This document shows, piece after piece, positions 44,981 to 53,176 of a DNA stretch of 64,000 bases. Position 1 is the stretch's first letter, and each line of letters starts with the position of its first letter. A program made the position numbers and the translations under genes. This DNA is from Acidobacteria bacterium Ga0074141 (GTDB taxonomy: Bacteria > Acidobacteriota > Blastocatellia > Pyrinomonadales > Pyrinomonadaceae), in contig LNDP01000015.1 in the NCBI GenBank assembly GCA_001464665.1, forward strand, positions 186,001-250,000, read 5' to 3'. The notes under the pieces were generated by a model. It was not told where the DNA came from. It searched no databases and worked only from the letters and a program-made list of their open reading frames with translations.

Positions 44981-45757
44981 TTAGTAAGTCTTCTTTTCTA
45001 GTAAGTCGGCTAAAACCTCGGGGCTTAGGAGGCGGTCGTATTCGTCCTTTACGACGCGGTAGCATTCGCAGCCGGCCTTTTCGAGTGCGTTTCGATCAAC
45101 CATCGTAATGGTGCCGCGGACGTACTTGATCAAACCCTGTCTCTGCAGATGCCCGGCGGCGACCGATACACCTTCCCGGCGAACGCCTAGCATATTGGCG
45201 ATGAGGTCGTGCGTCATTATCAGCTTGTTTGACTGAAGAAGGTCGTAATTGATGAGGAGCCAGCGGCAAAGCTGCTGCTCGACCGTGTGGAGCCGGTTGC
45301 AAACGGCCGTTTGGGCGATCTGCGTCATCAGCGCCTGCGTGTATCGCAGCAGGATCTTTTGAAATGGTCCGCCGAGGCTGAATTCATCGGTCAAATGTCG
45401 CGAATGAAGCCGAAAGGCCTTTCCGGCGCTCTGCACGACCGCGCGGCTCGGAGTGGTGCTTCCGCCCATGAATAGAGCGATACCGACGAGGCCATCATTG
45501 CCGGAAAGGCCGATCTCGGCGGTTGACCCGTTTTCCATTATGTAAAGCAGCGAGATGATCGCCGTGGTTGGGAGAAAAAGGTGTTCTAGCTTCTCGCCGG
45601 ATTCGTAAATGACGTCACCAAGATCAAGCGAGACCAGTTCGAGATGGGCCCTTAGCCTCTCGAAGTCTTCGAGCGGAAGGGCGGCAATCAGCTTATTTGA
45701 ATGCGCGTCATCACTGAAAGGTATAGAAAGCGGTTCATTCGACATTTTGGTTTGCAT
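44981..45757 (-). CDS. Crp/Fnr family transcriptional regulator
   Basis: I use the ATG at 45757 (MQTKMSNEP); a TTG at 45775 and ATG at 45745 are alternatives and none has a good ribosome site. About 258 residues: an N-terminal cyclic-nucleotide-like sensor fold (LDLGDVIYESGEKLEHLFLP) and a C-terminal helix-turn-helix, MTHDLIANMLGVRREGVSVA. No N-terminal Fe-S cysteine cluster of Fnr is seen, and the phosphate cassette of Crp is not obvious (the segment reads GLSGNDGLVGIALFMGGS), so the ligand is uncertain. It stands alone. Confidence 0.9.
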   Translation of the reverse strand: MQTKMSNEPLSIPFSDDAHSNKLIAALPLEDFERLRAHLELVSLDLGDVIYESGEKLEHLFLPTTAIISLLYIMENGSTAEIGLSGNDGLVGIALFMGGSTTPSRAVVQSAGKAFRLHSRHLTDEFSLGGPFQKILLRYTQALMTQIAQTAVCNRLHTVEQQLCRWLLINYDLLQSNKLIMTHDLIANMLGVRREGVSVAAGHLQRQGLIKYVRGTITMVDRNALEKAGCECYRVVKDEYDRLLSPEVLADLLEKKTY

Positions 45758-45930
45758 GACCCGCGGCGAGTCCAATTGGCTAAATTTAATGTGAAGACTG
45801 TATCACGCTTGGTTAACCGTTCCAAACTGCTTTTTCCAATGAATCACTAGATTGTGTATGAAAACGCACAGACGGACCCGGAATTATTGGCTAAACTCAA
45901 TTTAACTGGAAAACTTATTCACTGAGAATA

Positions 45931-46051
45931 ACTAGCTCACGGGTTTTCATATCAAGGGACGGCCGATGACCAACGGTCAAAAAGCCGCCGGTACTAGTGG
46001 TTCGATCCACAATGATGGGACAACTGAGATTCAGTTGTCCCTATTTTTTTT
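45931..46051 (+). ncRNA. Candidate structured leader or small RNA ending in a terminator
   Basis: Between the divergent crp gene and the ORF at 46055 several nested helices can be drawn: ACTAG (45931-45935) with CTAGT (45994-45998); CGGC (45960-45963) with GCCG (45984-45987); inside that TGACC/GGTCA around AAC (45967-45979); then GTGG/CCAC (45997-46010); and finally a perfect 11-bp terminator stem with a T-run. I do not recognise a named riboswitch. It could be an attenuator for the next ORF or an independent small RNA. Confidence 0.5.
46017..46051 (+). terminator. Strong Rho-independent terminator ending 3 bases before an ATG
   Basis: GGGACAACTGA (46017-46027) pairs perfectly with TCAGTTGTCCC (46031-46041); TA then eight T follow (46044-46051). 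No plus-strand gene precedes it, and the ORF at 46055 starts straight after it. Confidence 0.93.
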
Positions 46052-46054
46052 CTT

Positions 46055-46285
46055 ATGAAGCGAACTAGTCAAACAAAAGCAGTTAAGGTTGTAAAACGGC
46101 GGGATAGGCCCCAGTTGCCGGCCTATTCTGCAACCGAGGCAGAGACTCGAACTGCCAGAGCGATCAGTGACGAACGCACGAGCATCGTCATGGCATGGAT
46201 CTCCGAACGCGAGCAAATTCAGCGTGATGAGGAGGCCCGATCAAGAAATGTGATCGAGGCATGGCGGATGGCGGATGGCGAATGA
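46055..46285 (+). CDS. Small hypothetical protein, uncertain
   Basis: A 76-residue reading frame, highly charged, with a basic N terminus (MKRTSQTKAVKVVKRRDRP) and a helical ERIxxxEExxR-like second half. Its end uses a short DNA repeat (GGCGGAT twice). There is no ribosome site: the T-run of a terminator lies directly upstream of the ATG. It may be expressed only when the terminator is read through, or may not be a gene. No family recognised. Confidence 0.4.
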   Translation: MKRTSQTKAVKVVKRRDRPQLPAYSATEAETRTARAISDERTSIVMAWISEREQIQRDEEARSRNVIEAWRMADGE

Positions 46286-46312
46286 TCAGGTATCGTTTCT
46301 AAAACCACACGA

Positions 46313-46921
46313 TCACTTAGCGAGGGCCGCTTCGAGCTTCTCAACAACCTCCGGGTCGGTCGGAACGGTCCGCGGCGAAAAGCGTGCGATTATCTTTCCA
46401 TCGCGGTCAGCGAGAAACTTCTCAAAATTCCAAGTAATGTCGCCGTCAAAACCGGGATTGGTCTCAGGGTGGGTCAGAAACCCATAAAGCGGGTGCTGAT
46501 CCGATCCTTTAACTGAGATCTTTGAGAACATCGGGAAGCCGACGTTGTATGTCAGCGAACAAAATTCTTTGATCTCTGCCTCGGTCCCCGGCTCCTGGCC
46601 CATGAAGTTGTTGGCGGGGAAGCCGAGAACGGTGAAGCCGCGGTCCTTATATTTCTCGTAGATCTCCTGAAGGCCTTCGTATTGCGGCGTCAGACCGCAG
46701 CGGCTTGCAACATTGACCAGCATAACGACGTCCCCTTTGTATTTTTCAAGGCTGACGTCGTTGCCGTCGATGTCCTTCATCGTAAATTCGTACATTCCTT
46801 TCTCCTTAACGGCGGCGGCCGGCGACGGGTTGAAAATGAACCCGTACTTATAGGCGGCGAAAACGAGTCCCGCCGCACCGGCCGCAACCAAAACCAAAAT
46901 GATCTTAAGCATTACCCTCAT
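46313..46921 (-). CDS. Glutathione peroxidase family protein, membrane-anchored
   Basis: About 202 residues from the ATG at 46921 (MRVMLKII); the GTG at 46939 and ATG at 46912 are alternatives. One N-terminal membrane anchor (about 4-26) leads to a thioredoxin-fold peroxidase: VNVASRCGLTPQYEGLQ with peroxidatic Cys (not Sec), GFPANNFMGQEPG with the Gln, and ITWNFEKFLAD with the Trp/Asn. Most bacterial enzymes of this type use thioredoxin and reduce lipid or organic hydroperoxides. The anchor suggests action on the periplasmic face of the membrane. Confidence 0.94.
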   Translation of the reverse strand: MRVMLKIILVLVAAGAAGLVFAAYKYGFIFNPSPAAAVKEKGMYEFTMKDIDGNDVSLEKYKGDVVMLVNVASRCGLTPQYEGLQEIYEKYKDRGFTVLGFPANNFMGQEPGTEAEIKEFCSLTYNVGFPMFSKISVKGSDQHPLYGFLTHPETNPGFDGDITWNFEKFLADRDGKIIARFSPRTVPTDPEVVEKLEAALAK

Positions 46922-46954
46922 CACTTCGCCTGCCACCACGCGACGGATTCGCCT

Positions 46955-47971
46955 CTAACGGTTTAGCTCACGCGGCGACCGCGGAGTCGGCGGAAGTTCT
47001 TCCTTCTTTTCGCCGGTCTCAGCAAAGACCTCTTTCAACATTCCGACGCTCGAGAGCATTGCCGTGGTCTCCATCGGCATAAAGATGACCTTCGAATTTT
47101 GCGTCCGCGTCATATCGCGTAGCGATTCGATATAACGGGAAGTGATCAGATACTGAGCTGTTTGATCCGAATTGCCGATCACTCCGGCGATCTGTTTGAT
47201 GGCCTGAGCTTCGGCATTTGCGGCGGTGAGCCTTGCGTGGGCGGCGCCTTCGGCATCGAGGATGGCGGATTGCTTGTTGCCCTCGGAACGCGTAACGGCG
47301 GCCTGCTTTTCGCCCTCGGCACGCGTGATCGCGGCCTGCTTGTCGCCCTCGGCTTGCAAGATCAACGCACGGCGGTTGCGCTCGGCGGTCATCTGCTTTT
47401 CCATTGTGATTCGGACATCTTCGGGCGGATTGATGTTCTTGACGTCAACGCGGGTGACCTTAACGCCCCATTTGTCGGTTGCTTCGTCGAGGATGAGGCG
47501 GAGCTTGGAGTTGATCGCGTCGCGGTTTGAGAGCGTGTGGTCGAGGTCCATTTCGCCCATGACCGAGCGCATGCCGGTAATGGTCAATTGCACAAGACTG
47601 CCGACGAGGTCGTTGATCTCATAAACCGCCTTGATCGGATCGGTGATCATCCAATAGACGACGGAATCGACGTTGATGGTAACGTTATCGCGGGTGATGA
47701 CCGGCTGCGGCGGCAGGTCGATATATTGTTCGCGGAGGTCGATAGATGTGACGCCGGGCCGGACGTTGGTCCAATAGACCGCCCGGGGCGAATCGACGAT
47801 CGGAACGATGATGTTCAAACCGCTTGCTGCGACGCGATGAAATTTTCCAAGCCGCTCGATCAATAAAACGCTTGATTGCGGGACGATCTTGATCGTTCGC
47901 CAGGCGACGATCAAAAGTGCAAAGCCCAGAAAGAGCAGAAATACGAGTCCGAGTCCGCCAATTATTTCCAT
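46955..47971 (-). CDS. SPFH/Band 7 protein (stomatin/paraslipin-like)
   Basis: I start at the second of two adjacent ATGs (47971), with GGAGG six bases upstream; the longer frame is an extension into the leader. The 338-residue protein has an N-terminal membrane span (about 1-24), the SPFH domain (VPQSSVLLIERLGKFHRVA onwards) and an Ala/Glu-rich coiled coil with repeated AEGEKQAAVTRSEGNKQ-like units. Stomatins form oligomeric membrane microdomains and often pair with an NfeD-like protease partner; none is adjacent here. Confidence 0.93.
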   Translation of the reverse strand: MEIIGGLGLVFLLFLGFALLIVAWRTIKIVPQSSVLLIERLGKFHRVAASGLNIIVPIVDSPRAVYWTNVRPGVTSIDLREQYIDLPPQPVITRDNVTINVDSVVYWMITDPIKAVYEINDLVGSLVQLTITGMRSVMGEMDLDHTLSNRDAINSKLRLILDEATDKWGVKVTRVDVKNINPPEDVRITMEKQMTAERNRRALILQAEGDKQAAITRAEGEKQAAVTRSEGNKQSAILDAEGAAHARLTAANAEAQAIKQIAGVIGNSDQTAQYLITSRYIESLRDMTRTQNSKVIFMPMETTAMLSSVGMLKEVFAETGEKKEELPPTPRSPRELNR

Positions 47972-48120
47972 CATTATCCTCCACGACGTGATCTGTGAGC
48001 CAATTATAACCCAAACGTTTTCAGCCGTATAGACAGGTTTGCACAAAAATCACGGGATAGCTTTTGTCCGGTTGGCGACGTCTGGTGCGTCTTTTTATGT
48101 GAGGGAACGCGGCGGCGTGA

Positions 48121-48252
48121 TACGAAATTGCAATAGATGACGCGTATCAAGGTGAAGTATTTGGAACCCAAGAAGGGTTCAAGGCGTTAAAGAGTACAGA
48201 AGTTTTCATAGACGGAAGGAACGCTCGGAAAGGCACAGTATGCATACCTTAA
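48121..48252 (+). pseudogene. 43-codon gene fragment without start
   Basis: The frame from 48121 reads YEIAIDDAYQGEVFGTQEG and continues to a TAA at 48250, including ALKSTEVFIDGRN. It is preceded directly by an in-frame TGA and has no start codon. The FIDGRN end recalls the C terminus of UDP-glucose dehydrogenases (FDGRN), but the match is too short to rely on. It is followed 52 bases later by a good terminator that no other gene explains, as expected for the 3' end of a lost plus-strand gene. It lies in the 503-bp gap before ilvA. Confidence 0.3.
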
Positions 48253-48304
48253 ACCTTCATTGATCATCCTCAGGTCTTCTTCATAAACCAATCATTGTCT
48301 TTCC

Positions 48305-48328
48305 GGGCGGGCCGACCGCCCCTTTTTT
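48305..48328 (+). terminator. Rho-independent terminator, no intact gene upstream
   Basis: GGGCGG (48305-48310), loop GCCGA, CCGCCC (48316-48321), C, then six T. The nearest intact upstream gene is on the other strand, so it belongs either to the gene fragment at 48121 or to an unannotated small RNA. Confidence 0.88.
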
Positions 48329-48458
48329 ATTTTGCTTTGCCACAGAGGGCACAGAGAATTTGAGTTAGTTGAGGCAGTTTCAAAGTGTTCCGTTGGTTTC
48401 GCCGGTAGGTGCGTTCCGGATCGCTTCTCTCCAATTACTGATTTCCTGTCAGTTCGCT

Positions 48459-48464
48459 TATAAT
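48459..48464 (+). promoter_or_regulatory. Consensus -10 box for ilvA, leaderless start likely
   Basis: TATAAT at 48459-48464 ends ten bases before the ilvA ATG, so transcription would start at or within a few bases of that ATG. There is no ribosome site in between. A weak -35 (TTACTG) is 18 bases upstream. Confidence 0.6.
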
Positions 48465-48474
48465 CTCCCGGTCT

Positions 48475-49698
48475 ATGCCGGTGGAAATTAAGGACATTGA
48501 AGCTGCTCGCGAATTGCTCGCGGGCGTTATTACACACACTCCGACGCTCTACGACGGGCGGATGTCAGAGAACATTCACGCCAACGCGTATCTGAAGGCC
48601 GAGTGCCTGCAAAAGAGCGGTTCATTCAAGATCCGCGGGGCTTATAACAAGATCTCGCGGCTTTCGGATGAAGAAAAGCAGCGGGGCGTTATCACCGCAT
48701 CGGCGGGAAATCATGCCCAGGGCGTCGCTCTTGCGGCGAAGCTCCACGAAATAAAGGCGACGATCGTGTTGCCGGAGTTCGCTCCGCTTACAAAGATAAT
48801 GGCAACGCGAGCGCTCGGGGCAGAGGTGATCATGCACGGCCAGAGCTTTGACGAGGCGGTCGCATATTCCCGCGGGCTCGGCGAGGAACGGCGAATGACC
48901 TACGTCCATGCTTTTGACGACGACCATGTGATCGCGGGGCAGGGAACTATTGGATTTGAGATCGCCGAGGACCTGCCGAGTGCGAATGTGGTCGTGGTGC
49001 CGATCGGCGGCGGCGGCGTGTGCTCCGGCGTTGCGATCGCGGCGAAGCATTTGCTGCCGGGCGTGAAGGTTTACGGTGTTCAGGCGAAGAACGTGGCCTC
49101 GATGCGTGTTTCGATCGAGGCCGGGCACCCGGTCGAGGTGGCCCATCAATCGACGATCGCCGATGGCATCGCGATAAAGCGCCCGGCCGAGCGGACGCTT
49201 GCACTGATCCGCGAATATGTGGACGAGATCGTTGAGGTGACGGAAGAGGAGATCGCGGCGGCCATTTATCACCTGGCGCAAAATGCGAGACTTGTTGTCG
49301 AAGGCGCGGGTGCCGCGGGTGCGGCTGCCCTTTTGGCGGGGCGAATAAAGCTTCAAAGCGACGACACTGTTTGTGCCGTGCTCTGCGGCGGCAATATTGA
49401 CGGGAACTTGCTTGCCCGCGTTATCGAGCAGGTGCTGGTCCGCAACGGCCGGTATATGATCCTGCGGATCCTCGTGCCGGACAGGCCGGGGTCGCTTGCA
49501 GGAATGCTCGCGATCGTAGCTGAGCAGCACGCGAATGTGATCGAGGTCTATCACCAGCGAGCCATTTGGCTGGCGCCGCTCGGGAGCGTTGGGATCGAGG
49601 TTATCCTCGAGGTCCGCGATGAGGAACACGGCGAACAGGTCCACCAAAAGTTAACGGAATCCGGCTACTACGCCGAGCACGTTAAGGGTGATTGGTAA
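48475..49698 (+). CDS. ilvA: Threonine ammonia-lyase
   Basis: A 407-residue PLP enzyme that deaminates threonine to 2-oxobutyrate, the first step to isoleucine. PLP lysine K52 is in SGSFKIRGAYNKI; GGGGVCSG is the phosphate-binding loop. The C-terminal ~75 residues form a single ACT domain (LRILVPDRPGSLAGMLAIV). This single-ACT, ~400-residue form is shorter than E. coli IlvA with two ACT-like domains and could be biosynthetic or catabolic. No other isoleucine gene is near. Confidence 0.94.
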   Translation: MPVEIKDIEAARELLAGVITHTPTLYDGRMSENIHANAYLKAECLQKSGSFKIRGAYNKISRLSDEEKQRGVITASAGNHAQGVALAAKLHEIKATIVLPEFAPLTKIMATRALGAEVIMHGQSFDEAVAYSRGLGEERRMTYVHAFDDDHVIAGQGTIGFEIAEDLPSANVVVVPIGGGGVCSGVAIAAKHLLPGVKVYGVQAKNVASMRVSIEAGHPVEVAHQSTIADGIAIKRPAERTLALIREYVDEIVEVTEEEIAAAIYHLAQNARLVVEGAGAAGAAALLAGRIKLQSDDTVCAVLCGGNIDGNLLARVIEQVLVRNGRYMILRILVPDRPGSLAGMLAIVAEQHANVIEVYHQRAIWLAPLGSVGIEVILEVRDEEHGEQVHQKLTESGYYAEHVKGDW

Positions 49699-49727
49699 AG
49701 CCCCCTTATCGATCTCTGAGTAAACTA

Positions 49728-49768
49728 AGCGGCCTCTGCGTTTCAATCAATCGAACGCAGAGGCCGCT
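49728..49768. terminator. Bidirectional hairpin between convergent genes
   Basis: AGCGGCCTCTGCGTT (49728-49742) pairs perfectly with AACGCAGAGGCCGCT (49754-49768): 15-bp stem, 11-base loop. It serves ilvA and the convergent deoxyhypusine-synthase-like gene; T-runs are short. Confidence 0.8.
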
Positions 49769-49793
49769 GATTTTCAAAGACTACCGACGCCCT

Positions 49794-50855
49794 TTAGGGG
49801 ACGTCGATGGTCATTGTGCTTCCGGAGAAGGCAAAGTTTGGCCGCTTGCGTCCTTTCATGAACTTCGCCGCGGTCTGCGATAGAGCGGTGATGATCATTG
49901 GCAATGCGATCGAAGGATCGGCCGGGACGTAGGCGGTCGTCGCTCCCTTAAGAAGCTTGCCAAAGGTCTCGGTGTGCGAGCCGCCGAATGAAGGTGTCCG
50001 CGTCGCGAGCGGGACCGAATCGGTCGTGATCGAAATGGCGTATTTGTGCCCGCGGAGCTTTGAGCGGGTCAGGTACGACGTGATCTCGGCGATATTGAGC
50101 ATCGACTGGCTTGAACTCGAGCCGAGCGTGATGACCGCGGAATTACGGGTCTTCTGGGCGATCTGCATCATCTCAAGCGTGTCTTGCGAGATATCGAGGC
50201 TGAGCTGCAGCTTTTTCTCAAAGCGGGCACGAGCGATGCCGGCGGCCATCTCGCTGCCGAGAATGTCCGGGCAGAAAACGGGCACGCGGGACTTATAGGC
50301 AGCGGTCAAGAGGCCGTCCTCATTGGCGATCTCAGCCAATTCGCGGCCGACAAGATGCAAAAACTCGCGAACGGCATAAGGCCGCGATGTTTCGAGCTGA
50401 TTGACGACGCTGCCGATCCATTCGTCCGCTTCCTGATATTCCTCGCGGTTGGCCAGAACGTCGCCGATGCGGGTCACGTCCGAACCATCAAGTTCTTCGT
50501 CGCTCATGCTCGGGTGGCCCTGGAAGTGGTTCCGCCCGAGCGTTTCGTGGATGTCCTGGAAAAGGACCGTTCCCGAAAGCACGAGCACGTCAACAAAGCG
50601 GTTTTTGACCACATAAGCCAGGAGCCGCCGCATTCCCGACGAGACGAGGTTTCCCGAGCCGCAAAGGTAGATGGTCGAATTGTCATCGAGCATATCGAGC
50701 CAAATGCGGTGGGCTTCTGCCAACTGCTTAGCGCCAAAGCCGGCGCCTTCCATCTTTTCCAAAAGGCCGGCGACAGAACGGTCGCGGTCGATCGGAACAG
50801 GCCTCGTCGGTACGGTGAGGAATTTTGAGGCCTTGTTTTTCTTTTGAGTTACCAT
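49794..50855 (-). CDS. Deoxyhypusine synthase-like protein
   Basis: A 353-residue protein of the deoxyhypusine synthase family. The NAD-fold strands (TIYLCGSGNLVSSG, 61-74) and the block GGSHTETFGKLLKGATTAYV (291-310) align with the region of human enzyme holding the catalytic lysine (SWGK); K300 is the likely equivalent. Bacteria lack eIF5A, so the true substrate is unlikely to be the eukaryotic one; some bacterial relatives are homospermidine synthases and many are unassigned. GGAG precedes the ATG. It lies 47 bases downstream of speA on the same strand, tying it to polyamine metabolism. Confidence 0.88.
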   Translation of the reverse strand: MVTQKKNKASKFLTVPTRPVPIDRDRSVAGLLEKMEGAGFGAKQLAEAHRIWLDMLDDNSTIYLCGSGNLVSSGMRRLLAYVVKNRFVDVLVLSGTVLFQDIHETLGRNHFQGHPSMSDEELDGSDVTRIGDVLANREEYQEADEWIGSVVNQLETSRPYAVREFLHLVGRELAEIANEDGLLTAAYKSRVPVFCPDILGSEMAAGIARARFEKKLQLSLDISQDTLEMMQIAQKTRNSAVITLGSSSSQSMLNIAEITSYLTRSKLRGHKYAISITTDSVPLATRTPSFGGSHTETFGKLLKGATTAYVPADPSIALPMIITALSQTAAKFMKGRKRPNFAFSGSTMTIDVP

Positions 50856-50902
50856 AGTTTCTCCAACACTGAAGATTGCGTAAAGCTAAATTTGCATCGA
50901 GA

Positions 50903-52828
50903 TCAGACGGAGCCGTTGTGTGAGAGGTACGTGTAGCTCTCGCCCTGATTCTCGTAATATTCGATCAAGTCGGTGCCTTCCTTCGTTGAAAGCAGACCGC
51001 TTTTTATTCGCTGCATGACCGAACGGCGAAATTGATCATGAAGCTGAACGGCGTCAAAGCGGGCCGTTGCCACGGCCTCGCCGAGCGTTGCTCCATAGAT
51101 CACTTTCTTGATGATATGGCCGTCCTCGCCGATAAAAATATGAGCCTCATGCGGCACTCCGAACAGGTTGTGATTGTTGCCCATCACTTCCTGATACGCA
51201 CCAACGAGCATCATTGCAATATAATACGGCTCGCCGGTGATGAGCGTGTGAAGCTCTAGGACGTTCTTTACATCGTGCAGGTCAACAAATTTATCAACAA
51301 TTCCGTCCGAATCACACGTAATATCACATAGCGTAGCATATTCCGTCGGCTTTTTGTTGAGTCTATGTATCGGCACTATCGGGAATAGCTGTTCGAGTGC
51401 CCAATTGTCCGGCATTGACCGGAAAACAGAGAAATTTGCGAGATATTTTACGCACAGTAGCCGCCGAAGGTCGTCAAATTCATCGGAAACGTATTTCTTT
51501 TGCTGGGCAAATTGGTCGGCCCGCTCGCAAACGTCCCAGAAGAGCACTTCGCCTTTCCCCTTGTCCTCGAGGTCGATCAGGCCGAGGTTAAACATCGTGA
51601 AAAGCTCTTCGCGATGCTCGAGGGCGTCGTGGTAATACTCGCGATGATTCTTGGCGTTTATCGTCTCGCGAAGGTCGTAAAGCTCTTTGACGACCTGCGG
51701 GTCATCTTCATCGATGGTCAGCGGCGTGATGTCCTCGACGACCGTTTCTATCTCATCCTGCACATTCGTAACGAGGATCGCGTGGTAAGCCGAAAGGTAA
51801 CGGCCGGATTCCTGAATGATCGTCGGGTGCGGCACGTTCTCGTCGTCGCAAACCGTCTTGATCACGTAGATCACGTCATTGGCGAATTCCTGGGCGTTGT
51901 AGTTGGCCGAGCTTTCAAACGAGGTCCTTGAGCCGTCATAATCGACCGCCATTCCGCCGCCGACGTCGAGATATTCGATATCGATCCCCATCTGCCGGAT
52001 CTTTGCGTAGGTCCGAGCGGCCTCTTTCATTGCGTTTTTGATCCGCTTGATGTCGGTTAGCTGCGAACCGATGTGAAAGTGGAGCAGCTTGAGCATCGAG
52101 AGCTTTCCGGCCTCGTTAAGCTGGCGGATGACATCGAGAATCTCGGTCGTTGTAAGGCCGAATTTTGCTGCCTCGCCGCCGGATTTCTCCCATTTTCCGG
52201 AGCCCTTCGAATAGAGCTTGACGCGAACGCCGAGCATCGGCATATTCGTTTCCGGATTCTCTGCCTCAAGATCGGCTGCAATGGCTAGAGCATGCGTCAA
52301 CTCGCTCATTTTCTCGATAACGATGACAACGTTCTTACCGGCGCGAGCTCCGGCAAAGGCTAGTTCGACAAAGTCGCGGTCCTTGAAGCCATTTAGGACA
52401 AGGAGCGAGTCTTTTGATTGTTCCAGGGCGAGCGCGGCATAAAGCTCGGCCTTCGAGCCGGCTTCGAGGCCAAAGCTGTAGCGAGAGCCCTCGCGGAGAT
52501 ATTCTTCAATTACGGCCCGGTTCTGGTTGACCTTCATCGGGTAAACGCAGAGGTGGCCGCCTTCATAGTCGAATTCCTTTATCGCCTTTTTGAACGAAGT
52601 GTGAAGCTTGCGGATCTGACCGGCAAGAAGCTGAGGAAAGCGTAACAAGACCGGCGTTGAGACACCTCGGCGTCGGAGATCGTCGATGATCTCTTTAACG
52701 TCGGCGGTCAATTTCTCGTCCTCCGGTGCCCGGACGACGAGATTGCCCTTACGGTTTACGCCAAAGTAACCCGCTCCCCAATTCTCTATGCCGTATGTTT
52801 CGGACGTCTGGTCAGTAACTGAACTCAA
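50903..52828 (-). CDS. speA: Biosynthetic arginine decarboxylase
   Basis: A 641-residue PLP enzyme converting arginine to agmatine, the entry to putrescine and spermidine. Length and features match SpeA: CVYPMKVNQNRAVIEE with PLP lysine K99, LHFHIGSQLTDI, and YLDVGGGMAVDYDGS. Translation probably starts at TTG (52828), as no ATG or GTG fits and GAGGG lies seven bases before it. No speB or speE is in the window; the only polyamine neighbour is the deoxyhypusine-synthase-like gene downstream. Confidence 0.96.
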   Translation of the reverse strand: MSSVTDQTSETYGIENWGAGYFGVNRKGNLVVRAPEDEKLTADVKEIIDDLRRRGVSTPVLLRFPQLLAGQIRKLHTSFKKAIKEFDYEGGHLCVYPMKVNQNRAVIEEYLREGSRYSFGLEAGSKAELYAALALEQSKDSLLVLNGFKDRDFVELAFAGARAGKNVVIVIEKMSELTHALAIAADLEAENPETNMPMLGVRVKLYSKGSGKWEKSGGEAAKFGLTTTEILDVIRQLNEAGKLSMLKLLHFHIGSQLTDIKRIKNAMKEAARTYAKIRQMGIDIEYLDVGGGMAVDYDGSRTSFESSANYNAQEFANDVIYVIKTVCDDENVPHPTIIQESGRYLSAYHAILVTNVQDEIETVVEDITPLTIDEDDPQVVKELYDLRETINAKNHREYYHDALEHREELFTMFNLGLIDLEDKGKGEVLFWDVCERADQFAQQKKYVSDEFDDLRRLLCVKYLANFSVFRSMPDNWALEQLFPIVPIHRLNKKPTEYATLCDITCDSDGIVDKFVDLHDVKNVLELHTLITGEPYYIAMMLVGAYQEVMGNNHNLFGVPHEAHIFIGEDGHIIKKVIYGATLGEAVATARFDAVQLHDQFRRSVMQRIKSGLLSTKEGTDLIEYYENQGESYTYLSHNGSV

Positions 52829-52976
52829 TTATTTCCCTCGAAAGTCGCTCTAAGCGTCAAAGTTTACGAAACTACAAAACTACAGAGTGTAATAAAATTC
52901 GAAGAAAAATGAAAGCCCCTTTTTTTGCAAGGTTTGCCACGAGATCGCAACCCGGGTGATCGAAGCCAAGTTTGGC

Positions 52977-52992
52977 TGGCACAGACTTTGCA
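52977..52992 (+). promoter_or_regulatory. Sigma-54 (-24/-12) promoter upstream of the pilin gene
   Basis: TGGCAC-AGACT-TTGCA: the -24 GG and -12 GC are separated by exactly ten bases, as RpoN promoters require, and all core bases match. Predicted start near 53003, leaving a ~175-base leader before the pilin ATG at 53177. The rest of the 348-bp gap holds only A-rich tracts. Confidence 0.75.
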
Positions 52993-53176
52993 CGGACCCA
53001 TTGCGGTAAATGGGCCGGTGGCCAGCATGAACCTGCTAAAACCACGGTTTTTCAACGAATTGCAGGCCTTTTGAAAACCCGAACCGGTCAAAATGGCAAA
53101 AAGTGGTGTCAAAAAGTGTCACCAGCAGAAGCGAAGGCTAGATAAAGCTTGATACACAAAGGAACGGACTGAGATT

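Noticed and set aside
45931-46016. c-di-GMP-I, fluoride, ZTP or guanidine riboswitch
   Set aside because: Short similarities such as AAAAGCC exist, but the core consensus and helix order of these classes are not met.
48622-49647. A 341-codon minus-strand frame opposite ilvA
   Set aside because: Shadow of a confident ilvA gene; composition is Arg/His-rich as expected for an antisense reading.
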